Shown in pieces: positions 1 through 7,643 of a stretch of 15,924 bases of DNA. Where the stretch lies: NCBI GenBank assembly GCA_004557975.1, contig SFEV01000057.1, forward strand, positions 1 to 15,924. The letters run 5' to 3'. Below the pieces are notes generated by a model. It did not search any database. It worked only from the letters and a program-made list of their open reading frames with translations, and had not been told where the DNA came from. The stretch's first letter is position 1. Every line of letters begins with the position of its first letter. Both the position numbers and the translations under genes were made by a program. Origin of the DNA: Lachnospiraceae bacterium. Its GTDB lineage: Bacteria > Bacillota > Clostridia > Lachnospirales > Lachnospiraceae.

Positions 1-114
1 ATTGATGTGGATAACCCATTCAAAAATAGACAGAATGGTGAAAAAAGCATTTTTATAATATCGGCAGGCTAAAAGATATATTTACCTTTCAAGGCTGTTA
101 CCAGCTATGATTTC

Positions 115-143
115 TTGATTTTCGGGAGGAATTATTATAAAAT
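115..143 (+). promoter_or_regulatory. Candidate promoter of the atp operon
   Basis: A sigma-A-like pair is visible: TTGATT at 115-120, a 17-bp spacer, and TAAAAT at 138-143. Transcription would start near 150 and leave a leader of about 120 nt before atpZ. It is the best -35/-10 pair I found in the AT-rich first 271 bases, which otherwise hold no convincing gene. The call rests on sequence match and position only. Confidence 0.45.
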
Positions 144-271
144 AGAAGAGAATATGTTGTTCAGAAACAGGAGAAAATTGCAGCATAGTTTACAGTCATT
201 TTATGAATTTCAGATAATAAAATCTGGACATATTCGGCAAAATAAACTATTATGTGTGCATGAGGTTATGT

Positions 272-532
272 ATGAACAGAAAAATAAATCATGGTGAAAT
301 AGCACGTGCACTTGCCATGCTTACGCAGCTTGGAATCAGCATGATGGCTCCCGTTATTTTGTGTGCTTTTATAGGAAGCTGGCTGGATAATCATTTCGGG
401 TGGTCGATTACTGCGGTTCTTCTGATTCTCGGCGTGATGGCAGGAGCGAGAAATTCCTGGATTTTGCTGAAACAGTTTCAGCCATCAGACAAAAAGAAGG
501 GATCAAAGAATGTCAGGCAAAAAAATAAATGA
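272..532 (+). CDS. atpZ: AtpZ/AtpI-family protein, ATP synthase-associated
   Basis: Small membrane protein of 86 residues, the first gene of the ATP synthase operon. Two hydrophobic segments (about residues 12-37 and 44-67) flank the family-type motif GSWLDNHFG (35-43), and the C-terminus is Lys-rich. Proteins of this family sit next to AtpI at the head of F1Fo operons and are linked to Fo assembly or ion handling; the exact role here is inferred. I chose the ATG at 272, which has GAGG at 262-265 upstream, over an ATG at 254 that has no ribosome site. The 3' end overlaps atpI by 23 bp, so the two are probably translationally coupled. The family is fairly secure from the motif, the two-helix layout and the position; the precise function is not. 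Confidence 0.75.
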   Translation: MNRKINHGEIARALAMLTQLGISMMAPVILCAFIGSWLDNHFGWSITAVLLILGVMAGARNSWILLKQFQPSDKKKGSKNVRQKNK

Positions 533-926
533 GACACTTTCGGAACTGATCACAGGAATTATTGTGGTGGGGCTGGTGATTCAGGCAGCAGACCTGCTGA
601 TATCGTTTCTCCATCCTCAGTTTATCAGTTCCATTGGCCGGTTTGCACTTGGCTTCTGGATTGGGATTGTGACGGCTGTGGGACTTTCTGTCCACATGTA
701 CCGTTCCATTGACCGGGCGCTGGACATGCAGCCGGATGATGCGGAGAAATATATGAGAAAAGCATATCTTCTCCGGACCGGGGTAATACTTGCAGTGGCA
801 GGTGTGGTCAATTTTCTGAAATTCGGATACGTTATGGCATATTTCCTTGGAGTGCTCTGCCTGAAATTCGGAGCGTTCCTGCAGCCATTGGTCCATAGAT
901 TGCGGAGTAAACTCCGAAAGCAATAA
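510..926 (+). CDS. atpI: ATP synthase protein I (AtpI)
   Basis: A 138-residue protein with four hydrophobic segments (roughly 14-34, 43-62, 85-103 and 107-127) and a basic C-terminal tail. This is the usual size and topology of AtpI, encoded just before the Fo genes. In other bacteria, including the sodium-dependent enzyme of Acetobacterium woodii, AtpI helps assemble or stabilise the c-ring. The start codon lies inside atpZ and is preceded by an AAGAAGGGA-like ribosome site. AtpI sequences diverge quickly, so the call rests on size, topology and operon position more than on conserved residues. It is followed by an unusually long, hairpin-rich spacer before atpB. Confidence 0.8.
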   Translation: MSGKKINETLSELITGIIVVGLVIQAADLLISFLHPQFISSIGRFALGFWIGIVTAVGLSVHMYRSIDRALDMQPDDAEKYMRKAYLLRTGVILAVAGVVNFLKFGYVMAYFLGVLCLKFGAFLQPLVHRLRSKLRKQ

Positions 927-1092
927 CTGTCCGGCCCTGCATGCTTCATGGCAGCAGGACGGCAGGCTGGACAGCACAATGTGTTACTGTTTACAGTAAC
1001 CATAAGTCTGCTTCTGTGTGTCGGAGACGACTGCAGTGCAGCGCATATCCCCCCTGCCGTGCAGGGAGATTCAGAGGAAAGGAGGAAAAAAC
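927..1092 (+). other. Structured atpI-atpB intercistronic region
   Basis: This 166-bp spacer has several inverted repeats. CTGTCC at 927-932 faces GGACAG at 969-974, with an inner CCTGC/GCAGG pair. GTTACTG at 983-989 faces CAGTAAC at 994-1000 with a 4-base loop. CCCTGC at 1052-1057 faces GCAGGG at 1061-1066 with a 3-base loop. The last hairpin ends about 15 bases before the atpB ribosome site (GGAGG, 1081-1085). No U-tract follows any of them, so they are not ordinary terminators. They could be mRNA processing or stability elements, or could tune atpB translation. I see no plausible gene here; open frames across it read through the hairpins. Confidence 0.5.
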
Positions 1093-1815
1093 GTGGAGAC
1101 TGCGAATTTGCTGGCATCTTCAGGATCAGATGTGGATTTTATGGTCCATGGTCTGTTCAGCTATGAGTTGTTTGGTCAGACCTTCTGGATTACGACAACA
1201 CATGTATCCATCCTGATTGTCATGCTGATTATTCTTATATTTGCAGTTGCGGCCAGAATTACCATAACCCATGCGCAGAAATACCCGAAGGGCTTCCAGA
1301 ATGTCGTGGAGCTGGTGGTGGAGATGCTGGATGGCATGGTAAAGAGCAACATGGGCGCTCATGCAAAGAGATACGGGAACTATATCGGTTCCATTTTTAT
1401 CTTTATCTTTATCAGTAATATATCAGGACTGTTCGGACTCAGGCCGCCTACGGCAGATTACGGAGTGACGCTTCCGCTTGGTATTATGACGTTCTGTATT
1501 ATTCAGTACAACAACATCAAATACAACAAGTTCGGGGCTTTTACCGATTTGTTTAAACCTCTGCCGTTCCTGTTCCCAATCAATCTGATTGGAGAAATTG
1601 CAGTACCGTTTTCATTGTCGCTGCGTCTGTTCGGCAACGTTTTGTCCGGCACAGTCATGATGTCACTGATCTATTCGCTGTTGTCTAAAATTGCAATCGG
1701 ATGGCCCGGAATTCTTCATATTTATTTTGACGTTTTCTCAGGAGCGATCCAGACATACGTATTCTGTATGCTGACGATGGCATTTACGATGCAGAAGATC
1801 CCATCGGAGGACTAA
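1093..1815 (+). CDS. atpB: F1Fo ATP synthase subunit a
   Basis: Membrane stator subunit of Fo that forms the two ion half-channels beside the c-ring. The 240-residue protein is hydrophobic throughout. Its signature is in the SLRLFGN segment, where R178 is the essential arginine that displaces the ion from the c-subunit carboxylate. A following helix (about 210-233) ends near the C-terminus, as usual for the family. I chose the GTG at 1093, preceded by GGAGG (1081-1085) with 7-base spacing. An earlier in-frame GTG at 1018 would add 25 residues that run through the intercistronic hairpins and lacks a ribosome site. The next gene is atpE, so Fo order is a-c-b. Confidence in identity is very high. 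Confidence 0.96.
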   Translation: METANLLASSGSDVDFMVHGLFSYELFGQTFWITTTHVSILIVMLIILIFAVAARITITHAQKYPKGFQNVVELVVEMLDGMVKSNMGAHAKRYGNYIGSIFIFIFISNISGLFGLRPPTADYGVTLPLGIMTFCIIQYNNIKYNKFGAFTDLFKPLPFLFPINLIGEIAVPFSLSLRLFGNVLSGTVMMSLIYSLLSKIAIGWPGILHIYFDVFSGAIQTYVFCMLTMAFTMQKIPSED

Positions 1816-1858
1816 AATTAACAGAAAACAATAAATTATATTCAGGAGGTTGTTATTT

Positions 1859-2125
1859 ATGGAAGGAATCACAAATGAAGGTTTAGTACTGGCGTGTTCA
1901 GCAATTGGTGCAGGTCTTGCGTTGATCGCAGGTATCGGTCCTGGTGTAGGACAGGGTATTGCAGCAGGTCACGGTGCTTCAGCAGTAGGAAGAAACCCGG
2001 GAGCAAAGGGAGACATCATGTCCACAATGCTTCTTGGACAGGCCGTAGCCGAGACGACAGGTCTTTACGGTCTTGCTATTGCATTTATCCTCTTATTCGC
2101 AAATCCGCTTCTCGGAAAACTTTGA
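1859..2125 (+). CDS. atpE: F1Fo ATP synthase subunit c, sodium-type
   Basis: Rotor-ring subunit of Fo: 88 residues forming a two-helix hairpin. Helix 1 has the glycine-rich packing motif and helix 2 carries the ion-binding carboxylate E65. The residues known to form the Na+ site in the Ilyobacter tartaricus c-ring are present at the same numbers: Q32, V63, E65, T67 and Y70. T66 replaces Ser66, a conservative swap that keeps the hydroxyl. The polar loop reads RNPGAKGD (45-52). The start is the ATG at 1859 with AGGAGG at 1844-1849; an upstream TTG overlaps that site. A 138-bp spacer to atpF contains no gene I can support. Identity is certain; Na+ use is an inference from the residues. Confidence 0.96.
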   Translation: MEGITNEGLVLACSAIGAGLALIAGIGPGVGQGIAAGHGASAVGRNPGAKGDIMSTMLLGQAVAETTGLYGLAIAFILLFANPLLGKL

Positions 2126-2263
2126 TGTGTGCGAAAGCAATGAGCAGTGCAAAAACAGAGAATGGCAAAACAGCCGCTTGCGGACAGCTTTGTCAGGCGA
2201 TGCTTTTATAGGGTGTATGCACTGCGGAAAATAATCATATAATGAGCGAAAGGAGGCGAAATC

Positions 2264-2779
2264 TTGGAACGTTTGTTTAATCTTGATCCGCAGCTTCTCC
2301 ATGATGCAGTGCTGCTTGCGATCGCAGTATTTGTCATGTTTGTACTTCTGTCTTATCTGCTTTTCAATCCTGTGCGCGATTTTCTGAAAAAGCGTGAGGA
2401 GAAGGTAAAGAATAACATTGATTCGGCAGAAAAGGCAAAGGCTGACGCAGAAAAGCTCCGCGCGGAATACGAGAACAGGCTTCGTGATATCCATAAGGAA
2501 GAAGATGCGATCTTAAGTGCGGCACGCAAGAAAGCGCTTGAGAATGAAGCGAAGATTATCGACAACGCGAAGGCGGAGGCTGCAGGTATTATTGCGAGAG
2601 CGCAGAAGCAGGCTGAGCTTGAAATGAAGAAAGCTGAGGATGATATCAAGAAAGAAATTATTACGGTTGCTTCGATGATTGCAGGAAAGGTAGTCAGCGA
2701 AAAGATCGATGTGAATATCCAGGATTCGTTAGTTGATGATACATTGAAGGAGATAGGAGATCAGACATGGCTAAGCTAG
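2264..2779 (+). CDS. atpF: F1Fo ATP synthase subunit b
   Basis: Peripheral stalk subunit linking Fo to the top of F1. The 171-residue protein has one N-terminal membrane helix (about 13-35), followed by a long, highly charged Ala/Lys/Glu-rich helix (about 38-150) typical of the dimeric right-handed coiled coil. Translation starts at TTG 2264, supported by AAAGGAGG immediately upstream with about 7-base spacing; I see no better ATG before the membrane helix. The gene overlaps atpH by 13 bp, indicating coupling of b and delta, which bind each other in the complex. There is one b gene, so a homodimeric stalk is expected. Confidence 0.95.
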   Translation: MERLFNLDPQLLHDAVLLAIAVFVMFVLLSYLLFNPVRDFLKKREEKVKNNIDSAEKAKADAEKLRAEYENRLRDIHKEEDAILSAARKKALENEAKIIDNAKAEAAGIIARAQKQAELEMKKAEDDIKKEIITVASMIAGKVVSEKIDVNIQDSLVDDTLKEIGDQTWLS

Positions 2780-3342
2780 TATCCAAAACTTATGGGGATG
2801 CGTTGTTTGAACTTGCCGTGGAAGAGAACCGGACAGACAGTCTGATGCAGGAAATACAGATGGTCACGACTGTTCTGGAAGAAAACAGAGACTTTGAAAA
2901 GATTCTGATTCACCCGGAGATTCCAAAACAGAAGAAGCTTCAGGTGATTGAGGAGGTTTTCAAGGGAAAGATATCCGACGCCCTCACAGGTTTCTTGAGA
3001 ATTGTGGTAACAAAGGGAAGATACAGAGATTTACCGGATATTTTTGCATATTTTATTGCAAGGGTGAAGGAATACAAAAAGATCGGAGTTGCAGAGGTTA
3101 CTTCCGCAATTCCGCTTGGTGACGTTCAGAAGCAGAAGATTGAGCAAAAGCTTCTGGATACGACCAGCTATGAGACAATGGAGATCACGTACAGGGTGGA
3201 CAAGAGCCTGATCGGCGGACTGATTATCCGTATCGGTGACCGTGTGGTTGACAGCACGATCAAGAGCAGGCTGGCTGATCTGACAGCCAACCTTATGAAG
3301 ATCTCACTAGAAAGCAGGAAAGAAGGTGTGCAGACCTCATGA
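2767..3342 (+). CDS. atpH: F1Fo ATP synthase subunit delta
   Basis: Delta (OSCP-type) subunit at the top of F1, connecting alpha subunits to the b-dimer. The 191-residue protein has the family layout: an N-terminal helical bundle beginning AKLVSKTYGDALFELA, a linker, and a C-terminal domain with the conserved run IGGLIIRIGDRVVDSTIKSR near residues 149-168. Its length is typical. The start lies within the end of atpF, with a GGAG-type site upstream, and its TGA stop overlaps the atpA ATG by 4 bp. Position and motif make the call secure. Confidence 0.95.
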   Translation: MAKLVSKTYGDALFELAVEENRTDSLMQEIQMVTTVLEENRDFEKILIHPEIPKQKKLQVIEEVFKGKISDALTGFLRIVVTKGRYRDLPDIFAYFIARVKEYKKIGVAEVTSAIPLGDVQKQKIEQKLLDTTSYETMEITYRVDKSLIGGLIIRIGDRVVDSTIKSRLADLTANLMKISLESRKEGVQTS

Positions 3343-4844
3343 ATTTAAGACCAGAGGAAATTAGTTCTGTGATCAAAGAACAGATTCAGAGATACGCTTC
3401 TGAAATTGCAGTGTCTGACACAGGTACTGTTATCCAGGTGGCGGACGGTATTGCACGTATATACGGTCTGGAGAAGGCCATGCAGGGTGAACTTCTGGAA
3501 TTTCCGGGAGAAGTCTACGGCATGGTGCTGAACCTGGAGGAGGATAATGTCGGCGCGGTTCTCCTGGGCAGCAGCAATGCAATCAGCGAGGGAGATGTCG
3601 TAAAGACGACAGGAAGAGTAGTGGAGGTTCCGGTCGGTGACGGAATGCTGGGCCGTGTAGTAAATGCGCTCGGACAGCCCATCGACGGCAAGGGACCGAT
3701 TCATTCAGACAAGTACCGTCAGATTGAGCGAGTAGCTTCCGGCGTTATTGCCAGAAAATCAGTAGATACTCCGCTTCAGACAGGTATCAAGGCGATTGAC
3801 TCCATGGTTCCCATCGGACGCGGACAGCGTGAGCTGATTATCGGCGACCGTCAGACAGGTAAGACGGCAATTGCCATTGACACAATTATCAATCAGAAGG
3901 GCCAGGGCGTAAAATGTATTTACGTTGCCATCGGTCAGAAATCTTCTACGGTGGCTTCCATCGTGAATACTCTCGAGGAGTACGGCGCAATGGATTACAC
4001 CACTGTTGTATCTGCTACGGCCAGTGAGCTGGCTCCGCTGCAGTATATTGCACCGTATTCAGGCTGCGCGATCGGTGAAGAGTGGATGGAAAAGGGAGAG
4101 GACGTGCTGATCATCTACGATGATCTTTCCAAGCATGCGGCTGCGTACCGTACACTGTCCCTGCTTCTGAAACGTCCGCCAGGACGTGAGGCTTATCCGG
4201 GTGATGTCTTCTATCTGCATTCCAGACTGCTGGAGCGTGCGGCGAGACTTTCCGATGAGCTGGGAGGAGGCTCTCTGACGGCGCTTCCGATTATTGAGAC
4301 GCAGGCGGGCGACGTTTCCGCTTATATCCCGACCAATGTTATTTCCATCACAGACGGACAGATTTACCTTGAGACGGAGATGTTCAATTCAGGATTCCGT
4401 CCTGCTATCAACGCAGGTCTTTCCGTATCGCGAGTAGGCGGTTCGGCACAGATCAAGGCAATGAAGAAAATCGCAGCTCCCATCCGTGTGGAGCTGGCAC
4501 AGTACCGCGAGCTGGCGGCGTTCTCACAGTTTGGTTCCGAGCTGGATGACGATACAAAGGAGAAGCTGGCACAGGGTGAAAGAATCAAAGAGGTTCTGAA
4601 GCAGCCGCAGTACCAGCCGATGCCGGTACAGTATCAGGTTATTATTATCTATGCTGCCACAAAGAAATATCTGCTGGATATTCCGGTAAAGGATATTCTT
4701 CGTTTTGAGAAGGAATTCTTTGAGTTCCTCGACACAAAATATCCGGAAATTCCGGAAAGTATTGCGTCTGAGAGACAGATTTCCGATGAGACAGACGCGA
4801 AGCTGCAGACAGCGATTGGAGAATTTAAAGCAAGCTTTAGATAA
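3339..4844 (+). CDS. atpA: F1 ATP synthase subunit alpha
   Basis: Regulatory, non-catalytic nucleotide-binding subunit of the alpha3beta3 hexamer, 501 residues, a normal length. An N-terminal beta-barrel is followed by the nucleotide domain with the P-loop GDRQTGKT at 169-176. The segment SVSRVGGSAQ near residues 365-375 contains the arginine finger that completes the neighbouring catalytic beta site. The C-terminal helical domain follows. The ATG overlaps the atpH stop (ATGA). No frameshift or missing motif was seen. Confidence 0.98.
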   Translation: MNLRPEEISSVIKEQIQRYASEIAVSDTGTVIQVADGIARIYGLEKAMQGELLEFPGEVYGMVLNLEEDNVGAVLLGSSNAISEGDVVKTTGRVVEVPVGDGMLGRVVNALGQPIDGKGPIHSDKYRQIERVASGVIARKSVDTPLQTGIKAIDSMVPIGRGQRELIIGDRQTGKTAIAIDTIINQKGQGVKCIYVAIGQKSSTVASIVNTLEEYGAMDYTTVVSATASELAPLQYIAPYSGCAIGEEWMEKGEDVLIIYDDLSKHAAAYRTLSLLLKRPPGREAYPGDVFYLHSRLLERAARLSDELGGGSLTALPIIETQAGDVSAYIPTNVISITDGQIYLETEMFNSGFRPAINAGLSVSRVGGSAQIKAMKKIAAPIRVELAQYRELAAFSQFGSELDDDTKEKLAQGERIKEVLKQPQYQPMPVQYQVIIIYAATKKYLLDIPVKDILRFEKEFFEFLDTKYPEIPESIASERQISDETDAKLQTAIGEFKASFR

Positions 4845-4867
4845 GGGTGCAGAGAAAGGGTGATAAA

Positions 4868-5728
4868 ATGGCCTCAATGAGAGACATTAAGCGCCGCCGC
4901 AACAGTATTGCCAGCACACAGCAGATCACGAAAGCGATGAAGCTGGTGTCCACGGTAAAGCTGCAGAAGACGAAGGCGCGCGCGGAACGTTCCAAGCCGT
5001 ATTTCGATAAGATGTACGAAACTGTGACCTCCATACTGGCCAAATCCGGGACGATTGAGCATCCGTATTTGAAGCCGCAGAAATCCACGAAAAAAGCAGT
5101 GATTCTGATCACCTCCAACAGGGGACTGGCAGGCGGTTACAATTCCAACGTAATCAAGCTGGTGACAGGCTCCGATATGAAGAGAGAGGACATTATCCTG
5201 TATGCAGTGGGAAACAAGGGAAAAGAGTATTTTGCGCGCAGAGATTACAATATCGCAAAGGAGTATCCGGAGGTAATAGAGAATCCGATTTATTCCGATG
5301 CGAAGGAAATCTGTGAAGAGGTGCTGAAGCTCTATGCTGCGGGTGAGATCGGAGAGATTCATCTCGCTTACACGTATTTCAAAAATACGGTAGTGCATGA
5401 GCCGAAGCTTCTGAAGCTTCTTCCGGTGGAAGTCAGTGAGGAGGATATCGAGGCTGCCAGAAGCGGCGGCGCACTGATGAACTACGAGCCTAAGGAAGAA
5501 GAGGCGCTGGATGTTATTATTCCGAAATATGTGACGAGCATTCTTTACGGTGCTCTCGTGGAAGCGGTAGCCAGTGAAAACGGCGCCCGGATGCAGGCGA
5601 TGGATTCCGCGACCAGCAATGCGGATGAGCTGATCGACAAGCTGACGCTGCAGTTTAACCGTGCACGTCAGGGATCAATTACGCAGGAGCTGACAGAGAT
5701 TATTGCGGGAGCGAATGCGATCAGTTAA
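4868..5728 (+). CDS. atpG: F1 ATP synthase subunit gamma
   Basis: Central rotor shaft of F1, 286 residues. It begins ASMRDIKRRRNSIASTQQIT, the conserved N-terminal helix, and ends with a helix around ITQELTEIIAGANAI; these two helices form the coiled coil inside alpha3beta3. The middle holds the Rossmann-like domain, including ITSNRGLAGGYN near residues 82-93. I chose ATG 4868 because the family starts at this MAS-MRDIK position; a GTG at 4847 would add 7 residues that overlap the ribosome-site region. It sits between atpA and atpD as usual. Confidence 0.96.
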   Translation: MASMRDIKRRRNSIASTQQITKAMKLVSTVKLQKTKARAERSKPYFDKMYETVTSILAKSGTIEHPYLKPQKSTKKAVILITSNRGLAGGYNSNVIKLVTGSDMKREDIILYAVGNKGKEYFARRDYNIAKEYPEVIENPIYSDAKEICEEVLKLYAAGEIGEIHLAYTYFKNTVVHEPKLLKLLPVEVSEEDIEAARSGGALMNYEPKEEEALDVIIPKYVTSILYGALVEAVASENGARMQAMDSATSNADELIDKLTLQFNRARQGSITQELTEIIAGANAIS

Positions 5729-5758
5729 ATTAAAGATAAAGGAGAGTGACTTACAATC

Positions 5759-7144
5759 ATGCAGAACATTGGTAAAATCACTCAGATTATCGGTGCAGTA
5801 CTTGATATCAAGTTTACGGAAGGCAAGCTTCCGGCTATATATGAAGCGATCAATATTACAAGAACCAACGGCGAGAAGCTTGTGGTAGAAGTAGCACAGC
5901 ATCTCGGTGATGAGACGGTAAGATGTATCGCGATGGGACCGACGGACGGACTCGTGAGAGGAATGAGCGCGGAGGCAACAGGCGCTCCGATTTCCGTTCC
6001 GGTCGGAGAGGCGACCCTGGGACGTATCTTCAACGTAACAGGTGATCCGATCGACAACAAGCCGGCGCCCCAGGGTGTGAAGCATATGCCGATTCACCGT
6101 GAAGCACCGTCATTTGAGGAGCAGTCCACCTCAGCAGAGGTACTGGAGACAGGTATCAAAGTCGTAGATCTTCTCTGCCCGTATCAGAAGGGTGGAAAGA
6201 TCGGTCTGTTCGGCGGTGCAGGTGTAGGTAAGACAGTTCTGATTCAGGAGCTGATCCGAAATATCGCTACAGAGCACGGCGGATATTCTGTTTTCACCGG
6301 TGTAGGTGAGAGAACGCGTGAAGGAAACGACCTGTATCATGAAATGCAGGAGTCCGGCGTTATCAACAAGACAACCATGGTATTCGGACAGATGAACGAG
6401 CCGCCCGGAGCAAGAATGCGTGTCGGTCTGACAGGACTGACCATGGCAGAGAATTTCCGTGACGAGGGCGGAAAAGATGTGCTTCTGTTCATTGACAATA
6501 TCTTCCGTTTTACACAGGCAGGTTCAGAGGTATCTGCTCTGCTGGGACGTATGCCGTCCGCAGTAGGATACCAGCCGACACTGCAGACCGAGATGGGTGC
6601 GCTTCAGGAGCGTATCACATCCACAAAGCGCGGTTCCATCACATCCGTACAGGCTGTATACGTGCCGGCCGATGACCTTACTGACCCGGCTCCGGCTACT
6701 ACATTTGCCCATCTGGATGCAACCACCGTACTTTCACGTTCCATCGTAGAGCTCGGTATTTATCCGGCAGTAGACCCGCTGGAGTCCACATCCCGTATTC
6801 TCGATCCGAGAATTGTAGGTGAGGAGCATTACGCCGTAGCCCGCGGAGTCCAGGAAATCCTTCAGAAGTATAAAGAGCTTCAGGATATCATTGCCATCCT
6901 CGGTATGGATGAGCTTTCCGAGGACGACAAGCTGGTAGTCAGCCGTGCAAGAAAGATACAGAGATTCCTTTCACAGCCGTTCTTCGTAGCCGTGCAGTTT
7001 ACCGGCGTGGATGGTAAATATGTGCCGCTTTCCGAGACGATCCGCGGATTTAAGGAGATCCTGGAAGGCAAGCATGATGATATTCCGGAGAGCTATTTCC
7101 TGAATGCCGGAACGATTGACGAAGTAGTTGCCCGCGTAAAGTAG
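5759..7144 (+). CDS. atpD: F1 ATP synthase subunit beta
   Basis: Catalytic subunit of F1, 461 residues, normal length. The P-loop GGAGVGKT is at 152-159, and the catalytic glutamate is E184 in GVGERTREGNDLY. A Walker B-type segment (VLLFIDNIFRF) follows. The C-terminal domain carries DELSEDD, the local version of the DELSEED loop that contacts gamma and epsilon; the D/E change is conservative. The ribosome site GGAG at 5741-5744 is rather far (14 bases) from the ATG, but the start matches the family N-terminus. The spacer to atpC is 13 bp. No defects were seen. Confidence 0.98.
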   Translation: MQNIGKITQIIGAVLDIKFTEGKLPAIYEAINITRTNGEKLVVEVAQHLGDETVRCIAMGPTDGLVRGMSAEATGAPISVPVGEATLGRIFNVTGDPIDNKPAPQGVKHMPIHREAPSFEEQSTSAEVLETGIKVVDLLCPYQKGGKIGLFGGAGVGKTVLIQELIRNIATEHGGYSVFTGVGERTREGNDLYHEMQESGVINKTTMVFGQMNEPPGARMRVGLTGLTMAENFRDEGGKDVLLFIDNIFRFTQAGSEVSALLGRMPSAVGYQPTLQTEMGALQERITSTKRGSITSVQAVYVPADDLTDPAPATTFAHLDATTVLSRSIVELGIYPAVDPLESTSRILDPRIVGEEHYAVARGVQEILQKYKELQDIIAILGMDELSEDDKLVVSRARKIQRFLSQPFFVAVQFTGVDGKYVPLSETIRGFKEILEGKHDDIPESYFLNAGTIDEVVARVK

Positions 7145-7157
7145 GGGGTGACTGAAT

Positions 7158-7568
7158 ATGGCAGACGAGAGAAATTTTGATCTGGAAATTATCACACCGG
7201 ACCGCGTGTTCTGGAAAGGTCAGGCTTTGATGCTTGAACTGAACACGACGGAGGGTGAAGTAGGTATCTACAAACGCCATATTCCGATGACCATGATTCT
7301 GCAGCCGGGCGTCATGAAGATTCATGTCGAGGGCGGAACGAAGGAGGCTGCAGTACATGCAGGATTCCTGGAAATTCTGCCGGAGAAGATTACTGTCATG
7401 GCAGAGGTGGCAGAGTGGCCGGAAGAGATTGATATCAACCGTGCAAAAGAGGCCGAGCTGCGTGCGCAGCGAAGACTTCAGACCCACGACCCGAAGATTG
7501 ATACGTCAAGGGCAGAGATAGCTCTGAAGAGGGCGATCGCGCGTCTGGAAGTGGCGAAGGTGAGATAA
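7158..7568 (+). CDS. atpC: F1 ATP synthase subunit epsilon
   Basis: Small rotor subunit that sits on gamma and the c-ring and can inhibit ATP hydrolysis. The 136-residue protein has the N-terminal beta-sandwich (about 1-87, beginning FDLEIITPDRVFWKG). A C-terminal two-helix domain (about 90-136, rich in Arg, Ala and Glu) follows, so the regulatory arm is present. The ribosome site GGGGGTGA immediately precedes the ATG. It is the last gene of the operon and is followed within 15 bp by a terminator hairpin. Confidence 0.95.
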   Translation: MADERNFDLEIITPDRVFWKGQALMLELNTTEGEVGIYKRHIPMTMILQPGVMKIHVEGGTKEAAVHAGFLEILPEKITVMAEVAEWPEEIDINRAKEAELRAQRRLQTHDPKIDTSRAEIALKRAIARLEVAKVR

Positions 7569-7582
7569 TAAGTAAATAATAG

Positions 7583-7627
7583 AAAAATGGCAGGTTGAAA
7601 GATAACACTTCAAAACCTGCCATTTTT
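7583..7627. terminator. Bidirectional intrinsic terminator, atpC/pilT
   Basis: A perfect 14-bp inverted repeat: AAAAATGGCAGGTT at 7583-7596 and AACCTGCCATTTTT at 7614-7627. The loop is 17 bases and can itself pair partly. The A-run on one arm and the T-run on the other give a U-tract in both directions, as expected between the convergent atpC and pilT. Confidence 0.92.
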
Positions 7628-7643
7628 GCTGCGCTTTATTCTG

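Noticed and set aside
115..297. Open + strand frame of 60 codons before atpZ
   Set aside because: It begins at a TTG that forms the -35 box of the candidate promoter, has no ribosome site, and overlaps atpZ.
513..1117. Two long - strand open frames antisense to atpI and the atpI-atpB spacer
   Set aside because: They mirror the coding strand and the hairpins, lack ribosome sites and give Cys/His/Arg-rich products typical of shadow frames.
2126..2263. A small gene in the atpE-atpF spacer
   Set aside because: No frame has both a start with a ribosome site and a plausible product; only the atpF ribosome site and weak short inverted repeats are seen.
7060..7144. A possible defect from the DELSEDD variant and long ribosome-site spacing of atpD
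   Set aside because: The change is conservative, all catalytic motifs are present and the length is normal.
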